The notes: generated by a model from the letters alone, not told the origin. A stretch of DNA of 64,000 nt from Phycisphaerales bacterium (GCA_020852515.1 JADZAS010000014.1:124001-188000); one strand, 5' to 3'; shown: positions 32,450-43,808, counted from the first letter of the stretch. A program made the numbers and translations.

Positions 32450-33787
32450 TCAGCGGCCGAGCACTTCCGGAGAATCACCTGCATCCGCCTCGTCGTCTTC
32501 CTCCGAAGTCTCGTCGGTGAAGCGCATCGCGTGCACCAGCCGCCTCAGGCCGCCGCCCTGCGTGAGCCAGGCGAGGCGCAGCCGCTCGCCCTTGGAGCCC
32601 AGCCACGGCGCCCGGCCGGCGGCGCGGTCAGTGCGGAGCAGCGCGGCTTCCAGGTCCGCGAGGTTGACTTCCGTCCGCCCCTGCGCCCCCGCGTGCAGCC
32701 GCGCCAGCCAGCCGGTCGCCGCGACCATCATCCAGATTGCCTGAAGTCCCTCGATGATCGGCCAGTCGTAGTACCCCGGCCCCCACGCCCGGCCGGTGAT
32801 GATGCGCGAGCGCAGGTAGCGCAGCCAGATGGCGTCGACGGCGCTGACGTGCGCATCATCCGTCGCCGGGCCGGCTCGATCGGCCATGTCGAACGTGAGC
32901 CCCTCAGGCCAGCCGCGCGCGAACGGCGGCACGGCGCCACTGCCGCGGCCGAACGTGTGATGCCGCCAGAATTGTCCGATCGCCAGCCCACCGATGCCGC
33001 GCCGATGGGCCGCGCCGATCTTCACATCTTCGACGTGCGCGAAGACGATCTGCCGCAACACCTTCATCTGCCTCTTCGTCGGTGGCTGAGGCGGTGCGGC
33101 TTCGATCTCCTCTTCAAACGAATCGCCCAGCAGATCGAGCAGGTCGCGCAGCCGGCTGCCGCGTACATTTTCGAGTTTGGCCTGCGCGAGCATCTCCGTG
33201 AGCCACGCAGCGCCGTCGAGGCGCGTGCTCATCGGCAGATCGACCCGGCCCAGCACCCGCTCGAACGTGCGGACGACCTGCTCCTCTTCTTCGCCGCTCG
33301 CTTCGAGACTGGCGTTGAGTTGCACTGGTCGCACCCGGCCCTGCGCAATCTCTGGCATGAGCCGCACCATCCGCCGCACGTCGTCGGCGTGCGAGGCAAT
33401 CTCGGCCCCGCGATTGTGAATCATCGAAGGGCACGCGAAACTCAGTCCGATGCGCAGCCCCTTCTCACCCGGCGAGAGCATGAACGGAAACATCTGGCAC
33501 GCCAGAGGCTTGGCCTCCAGGCCGAACTCCGCGTGGATGCGGCAGCGGCCGTCCGATTCGAGGAAGATGCACGAGCCATCTTCGCGCTGGCGCAGCCACT
33601 GCCGCCCGCGAAACTCGACGATGGGCGACTGGCCCAGACGCTCCGTCCAGTTCTGCGCTTCGAGTCTGGCAAGATCGTCAGGCCGCAACTGAACGGTGAA
33701 GTCGCGGCAGCAGCCGGCGCAACCGTGGCACGAATACCGCTGCTCGCTCGTGCGCGGCATGAGGATGGGAAGCGAACGCATGGTCAT
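32450..33787 (-). CDS. YkgJ-type cysteine-cluster protein with long C-terminal region
   Basis: The 445-aa protein has the N-terminal YkgJ-type zinc/iron-chelating pattern: YSCHGCAGCCRDFTVQL, SCIFLESDGRCRIHAEFG and KPLACQMFPFMLSP, the usual C-x(2)-C-x(2)-CC...C...C...C...P arrangement. The family norm is 100-250 aa. Here ~300 extra residues follow, including helices and WLRYLRSRIITGRAWGPGYY, with no recognised domain. The start is at 33787, or possibly ATG 33781. The role of the family is unclear, though a metal-binding or oxidoreductase-accessory function is often suggested. Confidence 0.8.
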   Translation of the reverse strand: MTMRSLPILMPRTSEQRYSCHGCAGCCRDFTVQLRPDDLARLEAQNWTERLGQSPIVEFRGRQWLRQREDGSCIFLESDGRCRIHAEFGLEAKPLACQMFPFMLSPGEKGLRIGLSFACPSMIHNRGAEIASHADDVRRMVRLMPEIAQGRVRPVQLNASLEASGEEEEQVVRTFERVLGRVDLPMSTRLDGAAWLTEMLAQAKLENVRGSRLRDLLDLLGDSFEEEIEAAPPQPPTKRQMKVLRQIVFAHVEDVKIGAAHRRGIGGLAIGQFWRHHTFGRGSGAVPPFARGWPEGLTFDMADRAGPATDDAHVSAVDAIWLRYLRSRIITGRAWGPGYYDWPIIEGLQAIWMMVAATGWLARLHAGAQGRTEVNLADLEAALLRTDRAAGRAPWLGSKGERLRLAWLTQGGGLRRLVHAMRFTDETSEEDDEADAGDSPEVLGR

Positions 33788-33817
33788 TCAAATTTCAAGC
33801 CGGCCGCCAGGCAACGC

Positions 33818-33850
33818 AAACACCCCCGAGTATACGACCCGGGGGTGTTT
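33818..33850 (-). terminator. terminator hairpin after the 33882-34919 gene
   Basis: AAACACCCCC (33818-33827) and GGGGGTGTTT (33841-33850) form a perfect 10-bp stem with a 13-nt loop. It lies 32 bp past the stop of the leftward gene at 33882 and before the next leftward gene. The A/T ends of the stem supply a short U-tract on either strand. Confidence 0.75.
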
Positions 33851-33881
33851 CGATGTTCGATCGGTCGCGCCGCGTGGCGGA

Positions 33882-34919
33882 TCAGCCTTCGATGCGCGTC
33901 ATGGAGGACTTCACGTGCTGGTGCTGGTCGGTGCGGACGGTTTCGCCCTCGAAGATGCCTTCCTGCACGATGAGCCAGCGAAACTCGAGTTCACCGCTGC
34001 GCTCGACGAGTTCGTTGTTCACGGGATCCCAGCGGTAGCGGAAGTCGCCGCGAAGCATGTCGAACTTGGTTTCGAGCACCTTGAGCATCCCCTCGATCTG
34101 CACGTCGGGCGGCTGGAACTCGAGGTCCATGACCATCTTCATGCCCAGCACGATTTCTTCGGGCGTCTGGTCGAGCAGCTGGTAGTCACTGGTGAACGTC
34201 CAGGTGCCGAGGCCCTCGACGGGCGTCTTCTGGACGTCCTGCCAGGGCTGCGTGACGTTGCGCGAGTAGGTTTCGTTGCCGACGCGCCAGGTGCTCTCGA
34301 AGAGTTCGGCCAGGCCGTTTGAGTTGAACTCGCCGACGCGGCCCTTGAGCGCCACGATTTCATCCATCGCGGCGCAGGCGTCTTCGGTGCCCGTCACGCT
34401 CGCCGGATCGACGTTGCCGTGCGCATCGGCGTGGAACTTGACGGTCGAATTCGCCAGCTGGCGCAGCGCGTCGATGATCTTGGCGTCGGTGTCGGGGTCC
34501 TGCGCTTCCTGCGTGGAGTCGAAGACGTAACTCCCGCCGAAGTACGCCTCACCGGAGGTGAAGATGCGGTCGTAGGTCATCGTCAGGTCCGCCGAGCCGT
34601 CTTCGTTGACGTCATTGACCGTGAAGCGCATGACCGAGTTGACGAAGTTGGAGTCGATCATGTCCAGGTCGTTCTGCGTTTGGACGCTCATGTTCTCAGC
34701 GCGGAACTCGTAGACGACGACGCGGTCCTTCTTGAACTTGGGGCCGAAGTAGACGTCGCTGGAGGCGGCAGAGTCTCCGGCGGCGGTGGCGGCGGGCGGC
34801 GCCGGGTGGTCCTGACCGCAGGCGACGGTGGCCAGGCCGGCCGTGAGGATCAGCCCGCAGGTCCAGCCGCGCCGAAACGCCTTGCGGCGCGATGAATGAT
34901 CGATGGAAAGAAGGGACAT
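33882..34919 (-). CDS. secreted/lipoprotein of unknown function
   Basis: The 345-aa product begins MSLLSIDHSSRRKAFRRGWT and has a hydrophobic segment ending LATVACGQ, a probable lipobox (VAC). The mature part is beta-rich and resembles planctomycete proteins built on repeated ~100-aa sheets (VVVYEFRAENMSVQTQNDLD; FRYRWDPVNNELVERSGELE). No catalytic motif seen. ATG 34919 follows AGGAGG with ideal spacing. It is monocistronic: terminators lie on both sides. Confidence 0.75.
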   Translation of the reverse strand: MSLLSIDHSSRRKAFRRGWTCGLILTAGLATVACGQDHPAPPAATAAGDSAASSDVYFGPKFKKDRVVVYEFRAENMSVQTQNDLDMIDSNFVNSVMRFTVNDVNEDGSADLTMTYDRIFTSGEAYFGGSYVFDSTQEAQDPDTDAKIIDALRQLANSTVKFHADAHGNVDPASVTGTEDACAAMDEIVALKGRVGEFNSNGLAELFESTWRVGNETYSRNVTQPWQDVQKTPVEGLGTWTFTSDYQLLDQTPEEIVLGMKMVMDLEFQPPDVQIEGMLKVLETKFDMLRGDFRYRWDPVNNELVERSGELEFRWLIVQEGIFEGETVRTDQHQHVKSSMTRIEG

Positions 34920-35141
34920 CTCAGCCTCCTGGAATGTGGTCGTGTGCTCTGTGCGGGCCGGCCGCTGTGCCGTCCGGAAATGTTCCGCCTTATGGGTGGC
35001 AATCATAGCGCCGGCCCCCGGCCGGACATGCTCATTCAGCCTGTCACCATCGGACAATTCGCCCCCTGGCGACAGCGCCGGCCGCCGCCACGGCCATCCC
35101 TCTCCATGGGACGCCCCAGATAACCGCTCCCGGCATCAAAG

Positions 35142-35159
35142 AAGCGCCCGGGGGCGCTT
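35142..35159 (-). terminator. terminator hairpin after the PrcB-like gene
   Basis: AAGCGCC (35142-35148), loop CGGG, GGCGCTT (35153-35159): a perfect 7-bp stem with a tetraloop, 17 bp past the stop of the leftward gene at 35177. A short T-rich stretch follows on the minus strand. Confidence 0.7.
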
Positions 35160-35176
35160 TCATTCCGTGCCCCTGC

Positions 35177-35737
35177 TTAGAAGGCCGGAATCTCGCCCAC
35201 CGCCCGAGCGTCCGCCGGCCGGCCGAACATGCTCGGCACCGCCTCCTCGACCACGATTCGTTTGTGCGAACGCGGGAGCACGAAGATGCCGTACGGCGTC
35301 ACATCCACCAGCCGCGCATCGGCGCCGTTGCGAACCGAGACTTCGAAATCCAGCCGCTCATAGCGCAGCAGCAGGTGATCGTCGAACTCGTCGATCCGAA
35401 CGATGCGACTGCCGTTGCATTGCGTCATCTCGCCCCCGAAGACCGCAACTACCATGCACGAATCGAAGTCGATCTCGGGGATGACTAGCACGTTCGTCGC
35501 GTTCCGCTCGCCATTGCGGCCGACGTGGCGCTTCCACAGCGCTGCCCACTGCTCGCGGCTCACCGCCCGCTCGATCGCCGGCTGGCGCACCTGGCTGAAC
35601 GCGCCGGACCAGGTGACGAAGGGCGTCATCGGCCGCGACTGGCGCCCGGCCGGTCGCGGCCCAGCGGCGGCAAGCAGCGATCCCGCGATGACTGCTGACA
35701 GCAGGGCGCGAATCGTCAGTGTTCGGCGTGTAAGCAT
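35177..35737 (-). CDS. secreted protein with PrcB-C-like domain
   Basis: The 186-aa product has a signal peptide (LTIRALLSAVIAGSLLAAAG) and a single domain where VIPEIDFDSCMVVAVFGGEM, VRIDEFDDHLLLRYERLDFE and YGIFVLPRSHKRIVVEE resemble the PrcB C-terminal domain pattern (vDF...vv.v..G....gg..i.I). In other bacteria such a domain occurs in a subunit of a periplasmic protease complex. The resemblance is my pattern reading only, and no partner protease is nearby. Confidence 0.65.
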   Translation of the reverse strand: MLTRRTLTIRALLSAVIAGSLLAAAGPRPAGRQSRPMTPFVTWSGAFSQVRQPAIERAVSREQWAALWKRHVGRNGERNATNVLVIPEIDFDSCMVVAVFGGEMTQCNGSRIVRIDEFDDHLLLRYERLDFEVSVRNGADARLVDVTPYGIFVLPRSHKRIVVEEAVPSMFGRPADARAVGEIPAF

Positions 35738-35816
35738 GACAACCTCCCGCGCTGCGGCGCTGCGGGCAGATGTCGCGAGCGCCTGCCGTCATGGCACTGC
35801 GCGGGCGAATCACCAA

Positions 35817-35849
35817 TGAAAAGGGCCCGCGACCGATGTCGCAGGCCCT
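35817..35849 (-). terminator. terminator of atpD
   Basis: AGGGCC (35822-35827) pairs with GGCCCT (35844-35849). Inside, GCGAC (35829-35833) pairs with GTCGC (35838-35842) around a CGAT loop, with one C-A mismatch between the helices. On the minus strand the stem is followed by TTTT at 35818-35821. It lies 27 bp past the atpD stop. It is the clearest terminator among this gene's neighbours and shows that atpD is the end of its transcript. Confidence 0.9.
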
Positions 35850-35875
35850 GAAGTCTGGATTGTCAGGGGCAGCTC

Positions 35876-37671
<1,796 letters not shown>

Positions 37672-37711
37672 GTTCGCCGTCCCCTACTGCCCAGGGTCGG
37701 GGACGGCGAAC
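37672..37711. repeat. 13-bp inverted repeat over the end of the tolC-like gene
   Basis: GTTCGCCGTCCCC (37672-37684) and GGGGACGGCGAAC (37699-37711) are perfectly complementary across a 14-nt loop. The inner arm encodes the last residues of the TolC-like protein and the loop contains its stop codon. There is no T-run, so it may act with Rho or protect the mRNA 3' end. Confidence 0.6.
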
Positions 37712-39459
37712 TTGATCTGGTTCCGCTCGAGCCCGATTCCCATGGCGTTGTAGAGATTGGCCACGGCGATCTGGTAGTTGACCACGGCCCGGATCTCCTC
37801 GAGTTCCGCCGCCGCGAGCAGCTCCTGCCGCTGTAATTTGAGATTCAGGAATTCCGGCGTCCGCGCCTGCGTGAACTCTTCCTTCACTTCGATCGTGCGC
37901 AGATTCTCGGCGGCGGCAAGCCGCGCATCGCGCGTCGGGCCGAGCAGATCGAAGTTGAGATTCACGTCGTGCAGCGCCGTCTTTACATCCAGCGTCACGT
38001 TCTGCACGGCCTGTCGGTAGCCCAGCACCGACTGAACGCGCATCAGGCGCGCCGAGCGGTAGTTCGCCTGCGCCTCGCGGTTGCCGATGGGGTGCTCGAA
38101 TCGCAGCTGCAGGATGTAATCGATGAAGTCCTGCTCGCCGAGCCGGTTGTAACTGTCCTCGAAGGAGTTGTCCAGGCCGTTCCAGCGGACCGTGGTAGAG
38201 AGATCGAGCGCCGGCAGGCGGAGGTTCTCGGCAAGCATCTGCCGGATCGACGCATCGTCGATGGCCAGCAGCGCCTGGCGCAGTTCCGGCCGGTTCTGCA
38301 GCGCCGTCGAGATGATGTCGGCGTAGTTGAAGGTGATGCCTTCCGAGACCGCCACGTCCACGGGTTCGATGAGCATTTCGCCGCCCACCGGCAGGCCCGG
38401 CGCGTTCATCAGTTGCTTGAGCCGATCTGAAGCGCGGAGCACCTCATCGCGCGAACGGCGAAGATCCACCTGCCGATTCTGCACGCGCGCGATGGCGTCG
38501 GAGATCTGGGCCTGCTCCGTGTCGTACTCGCCGCGCCGAACGAGGATGTCCTTGGTCGCGACGCCGCGGTTCAGCAGGCGCTGGCGCACGAGCAATGACT
38601 GCCGCGCCGCCACGAGATTCCAGTATGCGGCTTCGGTGTCGCTGACCGTCTGCAGCAGCGTCGAGCGGTACTCTTCGATCGCCCGGCGGTGTGCGTTGCG
38701 ATTCAGGCGAATCTCCGAGAGATTCTCTTCCGAGCCGAACCCCCGAAGCAGCGGCTGCTCGAGCACCAGTTCGACCGTCGAGGCATACGCGGGGTCGGGG
38801 GCGGTCTCGCGGCCGGGCGACTCGTCTTCTGTGCGCGTGATTGACGTTGACAGGCTGACGCTTCCGCCGGTGATGAGATTCTTGCGGATTCCCGTGGCCA
38901 GCTGGCGCTCGTCGCGCTGCAGGATGCCCAGCCCGATGGGCGTGCCGCGGATCAGCGCCGTCGGCGAGGGCTCGTCGAGCTTGGTCAAGATGAGCGAGGA
39001 GAAGAACACCGCGTCGAAGCGCGCCTCGGCCCGCGTGATGTCCGATTCGCGGACCGCCGGCGTGATCGCGCCGATCTGCACCGACAGGTTGTTCTCCACC
39101 GCCGAAAGAATCGCCTCGCGCAGGCTCACGGGCACCGTTCGGGTCTCTTCGCCCTGCAGATTCGCGCCGAATTCGATGACCGGCATCGCCGTGTTCGCGA
39201 CGGGTCCGGCCATGCGCTCCAGTTCGCCGATGCGGCTCTGGGGAATGAACTCGCCTTCGAGGCCGCTTGGTTCGGGCGTCAGCGTCAAGTCGCGCGGGAG
39301 GCGCTCCCCGACCTGGTCATGCACGGCCGACTGCAGAGACCGGCGCAGTTCGGCTTCCGAGGTGGTCTTGAGCGGGCTCTTGCAGCCTTGCAGCGAGGCG
39401 CTGGCCGCCGCGATGCCCGCAACAAAGACCGCAAAGGGGAAAACGGAACGAGTGGGCAT
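37684..39459 (-). CDS. TolC-family outer-membrane efflux lipoprotein
   Basis: The 591-aa product has a lipobox (ASASLQGC) after the signal peptide, then two outer-membrane efflux protein repeats. The helical parts include RSTLLQTVSDTEAAYWNLVA and RQAVQNVTLDVKTALHDVNL. Typical OEP motifs are VSLREAILSAVENNLSVQI, RPELRQALLAIDDASIRQML and the C-terminal AVVNYQIAVANLYNAMGIG. It is longer than usual TolC (~450-490 aa) because of an extra N-terminal ~130 residues. No RND/MFP partner is adjacent. ATG 39459. Confidence 0.88.
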   Translation of the reverse strand: MPTRSVFPFAVFVAGIAAASASLQGCKSPLKTTSEAELRRSLQSAVHDQVGERLPRDLTLTPEPSGLEGEFIPQSRIGELERMAGPVANTAMPVIEFGANLQGEETRTVPVSLREAILSAVENNLSVQIGAITPAVRESDITRAEARFDAVFFSSLILTKLDEPSPTALIRGTPIGLGILQRDERQLATGIRKNLITGGSVSLSTSITRTEDESPGRETAPDPAYASTVELVLEQPLLRGFGSEENLSEIRLNRNAHRRAIEEYRSTLLQTVSDTEAAYWNLVAARQSLLVRQRLLNRGVATKDILVRRGEYDTEQAQISDAIARVQNRQVDLRRSRDEVLRASDRLKQLMNAPGLPVGGEMLIEPVDVAVSEGITFNYADIISTALQNRPELRQALLAIDDASIRQMLAENLRLPALDLSTTVRWNGLDNSFEDSYNRLGEQDFIDYILQLRFEHPIGNREAQANYRSARLMRVQSVLGYRQAVQNVTLDVKTALHDVNLNFDLLGPTRDARLAAAENLRTIEVKEEFTQARTPEFLNLKLQRQELLAAAELEEIRAVVNYQIAVANLYNAMGIGLERNQIKFAVPDPGQ

Positions 39460-39665
39460 GGCAGTCACGCTAGGTCGAGAATGGTGCATGGGCTGGCGTC
39501 ATCCTGTCCATCGGGTTCAGGCTTTCCGCGGCCGCGGCGCCGGCACACGGCCGCGGCCGGAGCGTTCGTCGGCCGAGGAGTCCTCTGACACTGCAAGGTG
39601 AGGAAGCCGGCGATCGCGTCTACGATGTCATGATGAACGACACCCAGTTTCCGGGAGGCCTCATC

Positions 39666-41051
39666 ATGGGTCGATGGCGTACTGTAGGTCAGCGGTGGAG
39701 CACGGTCGTGGCGGTCGCCTTGGCGATCCTTGCCGTAATCGGCCCGGTTCAGCACTCGGCGCTTGCGCAGAACCCGCCCGGGTCCGACGCGTGGCACGCG
39801 GTGGTCGATACCGATCGCGTCAACATCCACAGCGGCCGCGCGGAGCAGTTCGAGAAGATCGGCACGCTCAAGAAGGGCGACGTGGTGCTCGTCAAGAGCA
39901 TCAACACGTTCGGCTGGGCGGCCGTCGCGCCCCCGCCGGGCCTGACCGGTTTCGTCGCGCGCCAGGATGTGGCCGACGGCGAGAAGGCCGGCACCGTCCG
40001 CGCGCTCGGCCGCGTGCCCGTGCTCTATCCGATCAGCGAGGATCCGGCCCAGTGTTTCCGCAAGTCGCGCATCGAGCCGGACACGATCCTCCACGTGCTG
40101 GGCGAAGTGCCCACGGCTGAGAGCGGCGTGTTTCTCAAAGTCGACATGCCCGAGCAGGTGGATGTCTACGTGCTTGCTCAATTCCTTCGCAAAGCGACGG
40201 ACGAGGAGATCGCCGCGTGGAAGAAGAAGCTGAAGGAAGACGCGGCCAAGGCGGAGCCGGACGCGCCGGCGCCCACCACGCCACAAGGCGAACCCGACGA
40301 GCAGCCGCAGGCGCAGCCCGAGGCGGCCCCGGTCGAGCAGCCGTCGCAACCGGAACAGGCGCAACCGGAACCGGTTCAGCCGGAGCCCCAGCCCGAGATC
40401 GAGCAGCCCGCGCCTGAGCCAGTCGTTGAAGCCGCGCCAGCCGAAGAACAGCAAGCGACTCAACAGCCCGTGGAGCAACCGGCCGCGCCTGAAGAAGAAG
40501 AAAAAGAAAAAGAGATCGAAGCAACACTGCCGAATCTGGAGCAGTTGTACGCCGAAATGACCAAGGTGGCGATTCTCGACGCAGAGATCGAGCCGCTGCT
40601 GCGTTCGTACGAAGCCTTCGCCGCGAAGACTGAGAAGAAAGGCGAGAAGCGCGTCGCCGAGATCCGGATCGATCTGCTCAAGATTCGCCTCGACCAGCAG
40701 AACGCGATGCGCAAACTCAAGAACGCGGCTCGCGCTGCATCCGAACCCGTCGTCGTTAAACGAGTCGAGATCTGGCGCGACGAGGCCGGCCGGCCCGTCT
40801 TCACCGCTCAGGGCCGTCTCGCCTCTTCAAACGTGTTCGACGGTCGGCGCCTGCCGCTGCTTTACCGGATCCAGGATGAACTCACGGGACGCACCATCGC
40901 CTATCTCAGCGTCAAGCCCGAAAACCGCCTCGACGTCGAGCGCCGCCTGAATCTCAACGTCGGCGTGATCGGCGATGCGGTCCAAGACCCCGGCCTGCGC
41001 ATCGACGTCATCGAGGTCAAGCGCATCGTCGATCTGGATGAAGGCGAGTAA
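39666..41051 (+). CDS. secreted SH3-domain protein with Pro/Glu/Gln linker
   Basis: The 461-aa product has a signal peptide (VAVALAILAVIGPVQHSALA), an SH3b-type domain (DRVNIHSGRAEQFEKIGTLK, GDVVLVKSINTFGWAAVAPP) and a second related segment (KSRIEPDTILHVLGEVPTAE). A ~90-residue linker rich in Pro, Gln, Glu and Ala follows, then a C-terminal helical plus beta domain (VKRVEIWRDEAGRPVFTAQG). Bacterial SH3 domains often bind cell-wall glycan or peptide. GGGAGG precedes ATG 39666. It is convergent with the next gene (3-bp gap). Confidence 0.85.
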   Translation: MGRWRTVGQRWSTVVAVALAILAVIGPVQHSALAQNPPGSDAWHAVVDTDRVNIHSGRAEQFEKIGTLKKGDVVLVKSINTFGWAAVAPPPGLTGFVARQDVADGEKAGTVRALGRVPVLYPISEDPAQCFRKSRIEPDTILHVLGEVPTAESGVFLKVDMPEQVDVYVLAQFLRKATDEEIAAWKKKLKEDAAKAEPDAPAPTTPQGEPDEQPQAQPEAAPVEQPSQPEQAQPEPVQPEPQPEIEQPAPEPVVEAAPAEEQQATQQPVEQPAAPEEEEKEKEIEATLPNLEQLYAEMTKVAILDAEIEPLLRSYEAFAAKTEKKGEKRVAEIRIDLLKIRLDQQNAMRKLKNAARAASEPVVVKRVEIWRDEAGRPVFTAQGRLASSNVFDGRRLPLLYRIQDELTGRTIAYLSVKPENRLDVERRLNLNVGVIGDAVQDPGLRIDVIEVKRIVDLDEGE

Positions 41052-41054
41052 CCG

Positions 41055-43808
41055 CTACTGACCCGGCTGCATCATGCGATCGAGCGCCTCGAGCCGCTTC
41101 GCGTGCTGTTCGCGATCGGGTTCGAGCAGCGTGAGCGCGACGAGATGCCGCCGGGCGTCGTCGAGATCGCGCGCCTGAATCGCGATCGCGGCGGCCTGCT
41201 CGCGCAGCCGCGCGTCGTACGGAGCGATGTGCACGGCGTTGTCGATCCGGTCCAGCGCCACGTCGAAGCGCGACTGCTGCTGATAGAGGCGCGCCAGTTC
41301 GACGGCGTAGGTGTCATCGTACTTCTGCAGCCGGTTGATCGACTCGAGATACGGGATCGCCTTTTCAGGCTGGTTCGATTCGAGGTGAATGGCCGCGAGC
41401 ATCTGCTGGGGCAGCGGATCGACCGGTCGCGCCGCGGCGTAGCGGTCCAGCACCGGGATCATGTCCGGCCCCAGCGCCCGGCTTCCACGCCATCGCGTGA
41501 TGCGCATGCGCAGCAGATCGGGATGATCCGGATACAGTTCGAGCCACCGATCGAGCATGCCATCCGAGACCGTGGGCCGCGGCAGCCGCGGATCCGGCAC
41601 CGATGCCATCGCCCGGCGGACCATATCCACCGGATCCATCGCCTCCTTTGACGCGGCGCGGATCGCGCGGGCGATCAGGCTGCCGTACTCGCGCTGGGAT
41701 TCCCTTCGCTGCTCCGCATACTCCGGGTCGTCTGCGAGGTGTTTGCGGATGATGTCTTCGAGTGACGGCTCGGGCGCCATGCCCCACTGCTGCACCTGCG
41801 CGCCGGCCCAGCTTAGAAATTCCTCGTAGAACTGCATCCGCCCGACGCCCAGCGCGCTGGGAATGGCGATGTCTTCGCGAAAGCCTTGCGCATACTGATC
41901 GAGCAGTTCGAGAAAAGCCGCGTGCCCGAAGCGCTCGATCATGAACTCCACCATCCAGTGGCCCTGCGCGTAGGCGAGAGAGCGATCGTTCGGCCGCTTT
42001 GGTCGGACGAAAGCCCAGTTGATCTCGTCGAGAGTGAACAGGTCATCGTCAAGCGATGCTCTGGCAAGCATCTGGCAGGTGCCGAAGTCGCGTGGGGCGT
42101 CCTCCAGCCACACCGCCGCGGCCTCAGTGAGCCAGTGCGGAATACGGTTCTTCGTCTGGCTCAGCGTTACCGTGTGCACGTACTCGTGGCGCAGCACGCG
42201 CAACCAGTTGTAGGTGCCGAAGTGATCCGGCCCCTCGCGCGGCGCTTCCATGGCGATCACCGGACCCGTGCACGCCGCGATCGTGTGAATCTGCGGCAAT
42301 CCCGAGATGCGCACCGCAAAGCGGCTGTGGTTGGGCATCAGTTCGATGCGCGTGGGCCGATCCGGCGCGTGGTGCAGCGCGGTGGTGATCTCGTGGTGCA
42401 TCGCCTCGAGAGGTTCGAGCATCTCGATCGCCAGCGCGCGGTCGGGCGACTGCGGATCGAAGCGGATCTCAAAGTGTTCCGATGCGATGGTCTCGTACTG
42501 CTGCAGGCTCTCGATGAGGTGCAGGCTGAACGCCGCGCGCACGTTGAAAGGATCGAGTGCACACGCCTGGCGCAGCGTGCTCAGAGCGCCCTCATCGTTG
42601 CCGGACTGAAGATACATCAGTCCGAGTTCGACCTGCGGCGCCGGCCAGTTGGGCTGCCGCTCGATCGCCCCGCCGAGGATTTCGGCGGCAAAGTCGTACT
42701 GCCGGTTGCTCGAGAGGTACAGCCCCGCTGTGTACCACGCCCAGGGGTTGCGGCCCGAGATTTCCTCGAAGTCGCGCAGCGCCAGGTGCAGCCCGTCCTC
42801 GTCGTAGCGGATCGCTTCCACCGCCGCACGCAGAGCCAGCGCATCGCGATGGCGCGGCATTTCCCGCAGCAGCAGGTTTACGCGCTGCTCGGCCGAGTCG
42901 GCCATGCCCTGCACGAGATCGAGCCGCGTGAGCAGCAGCCGCGCGCCAATGTGATCGGGCGCGAGCCGATCGAGTTCCTGCACGACCGAATCGGCCCCGG
43001 CGAAGTTGTAGCTGTCCAGATTGAGTTGGCCGATGATCGCCCATGCCTCGGCGCAGCGCGGATTGAGCGTGAGCACTTCCGTCGCCGCCGCCGCGGCTTC
43101 CTTCGGGTTGTTCTTGTCGGCGAGCAGTTCCGCTTCGACCAGCTTGGCGGGCCAGTAGAGTCGATCGATCGTCTGGTGCACGCGGCTGGTGATGGTGAGG
43201 ATCGCGCTGTATTGCGACGCCGGCTCGCCGCGCAGCCGCGCCCGCAACGCCAGGCAGCGCGCGGCCTCGGTCAGATCGACCGCCGACGCGAGTTCGCCCG
43301 CCTCGAGCGCCGCCACGACCGGATCGATCGCCGCATCAGCCGCCTGGAACTGCCCGTTCCAGTCCAGCGCCTCGGCCCGCAGCCGGCACGCCGTGGGCGA
43401 TTGTTCGTCATCGAGCAGCGCCAGCGCTGTGTCGGTTTCACCGATCGCCAGCAGCCGTTCAGCCTGCAACAACACGGGCGCGTCGGAACCGTCAAAGACG
43501 GCGTTGAGCCAGTCACCGGCGATGCATGCGGCCAGCGCACGCCGCGCGGGCGTGTCGAGATCGGCGTCGCTCCACACGCCGTGGAACAGTCGCTTGTCGC
43601 GGCGCTCTTCTTCACTGAGATACGGCGCTTCGACGGCGCGCCGCGCGGCCGCGGCAAGTTCGATCGTCGCCGCAGCGGCCTCGTCTGGGTCGATTTGAAT
43701 CTGCGCGCCCGCCGGCAGCGGCAGCGCCGCCACATGCACCGCCGCGGCGATGAACAGCCTGGCGCCGAGCCTGCTGACGCTTCCAATCGATCGACTGCTT
43801 TGTATCAC
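41055..43808 (-). CDS. 917-aa TPR protein with gluzincin (peptidase-MA-like) domain
   Basis: A signal peptide (LFIAAAVHVAALPLPAGA) is followed by many TPR-like helical repeats in the N-terminal ~430 and C-terminal ~200 residues. In the middle lies a peptidase-MA-like domain: LRVLRHEYVHTVTLSQTKNR with HExxH, then IPHWLTEAAAVWLED where Glu is the likely third ligand. This combination is common in Planctomycetota and probably extracytoplasmic. Substrate unknown. The GTG at 43808 follows GAGGTGAT. Confidence 0.85.
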   Translation of the reverse strand: MIQSSRSIGSVSRLGARLFIAAAVHVAALPLPAGAQIQIDPDEAAAATIELAAAARRAVEAPYLSEEERRDKRLFHGVWSDADLDTPARRALAACIAGDWLNAVFDGSDAPVLLQAERLLAIGETDTALALLDDEQSPTACRLRAEALDWNGQFQAADAAIDPVVAALEAGELASAVDLTEAARCLALRARLRGEPASQYSAILTITSRVHQTIDRLYWPAKLVEAELLADKNNPKEAAAAATEVLTLNPRCAEAWAIIGQLNLDSYNFAGADSVVQELDRLAPDHIGARLLLTRLDLVQGMADSAEQRVNLLLREMPRHRDALALRAAVEAIRYDEDGLHLALRDFEEISGRNPWAWYTAGLYLSSNRQYDFAAEILGGAIERQPNWPAPQVELGLMYLQSGNDEGALSTLRQACALDPFNVRAAFSLHLIESLQQYETIASEHFEIRFDPQSPDRALAIEMLEPLEAMHHEITTALHHAPDRPTRIELMPNHSRFAVRISGLPQIHTIAACTGPVIAMEAPREGPDHFGTYNWLRVLRHEYVHTVTLSQTKNRIPHWLTEAAAVWLEDAPRDFGTCQMLARASLDDDLFTLDEINWAFVRPKRPNDRSLAYAQGHWMVEFMIERFGHAAFLELLDQYAQGFREDIAIPSALGVGRMQFYEEFLSWAGAQVQQWGMAPEPSLEDIIRKHLADDPEYAEQRRESQREYGSLIARAIRAASKEAMDPVDMVRRAMASVPDPRLPRPTVSDGMLDRWLELYPDHPDLLRMRITRWRGSRALGPDMIPVLDRYAAARPVDPLPQQMLAAIHLESNQPEKAIPYLESINRLQKYDDTYAVELARLYQQQSRFDVALDRIDNAVHIAPYDARLREQAAAIAIQARDLDDARRHLVALTLLEPDREQHAKRLEALDRMMQPGQ

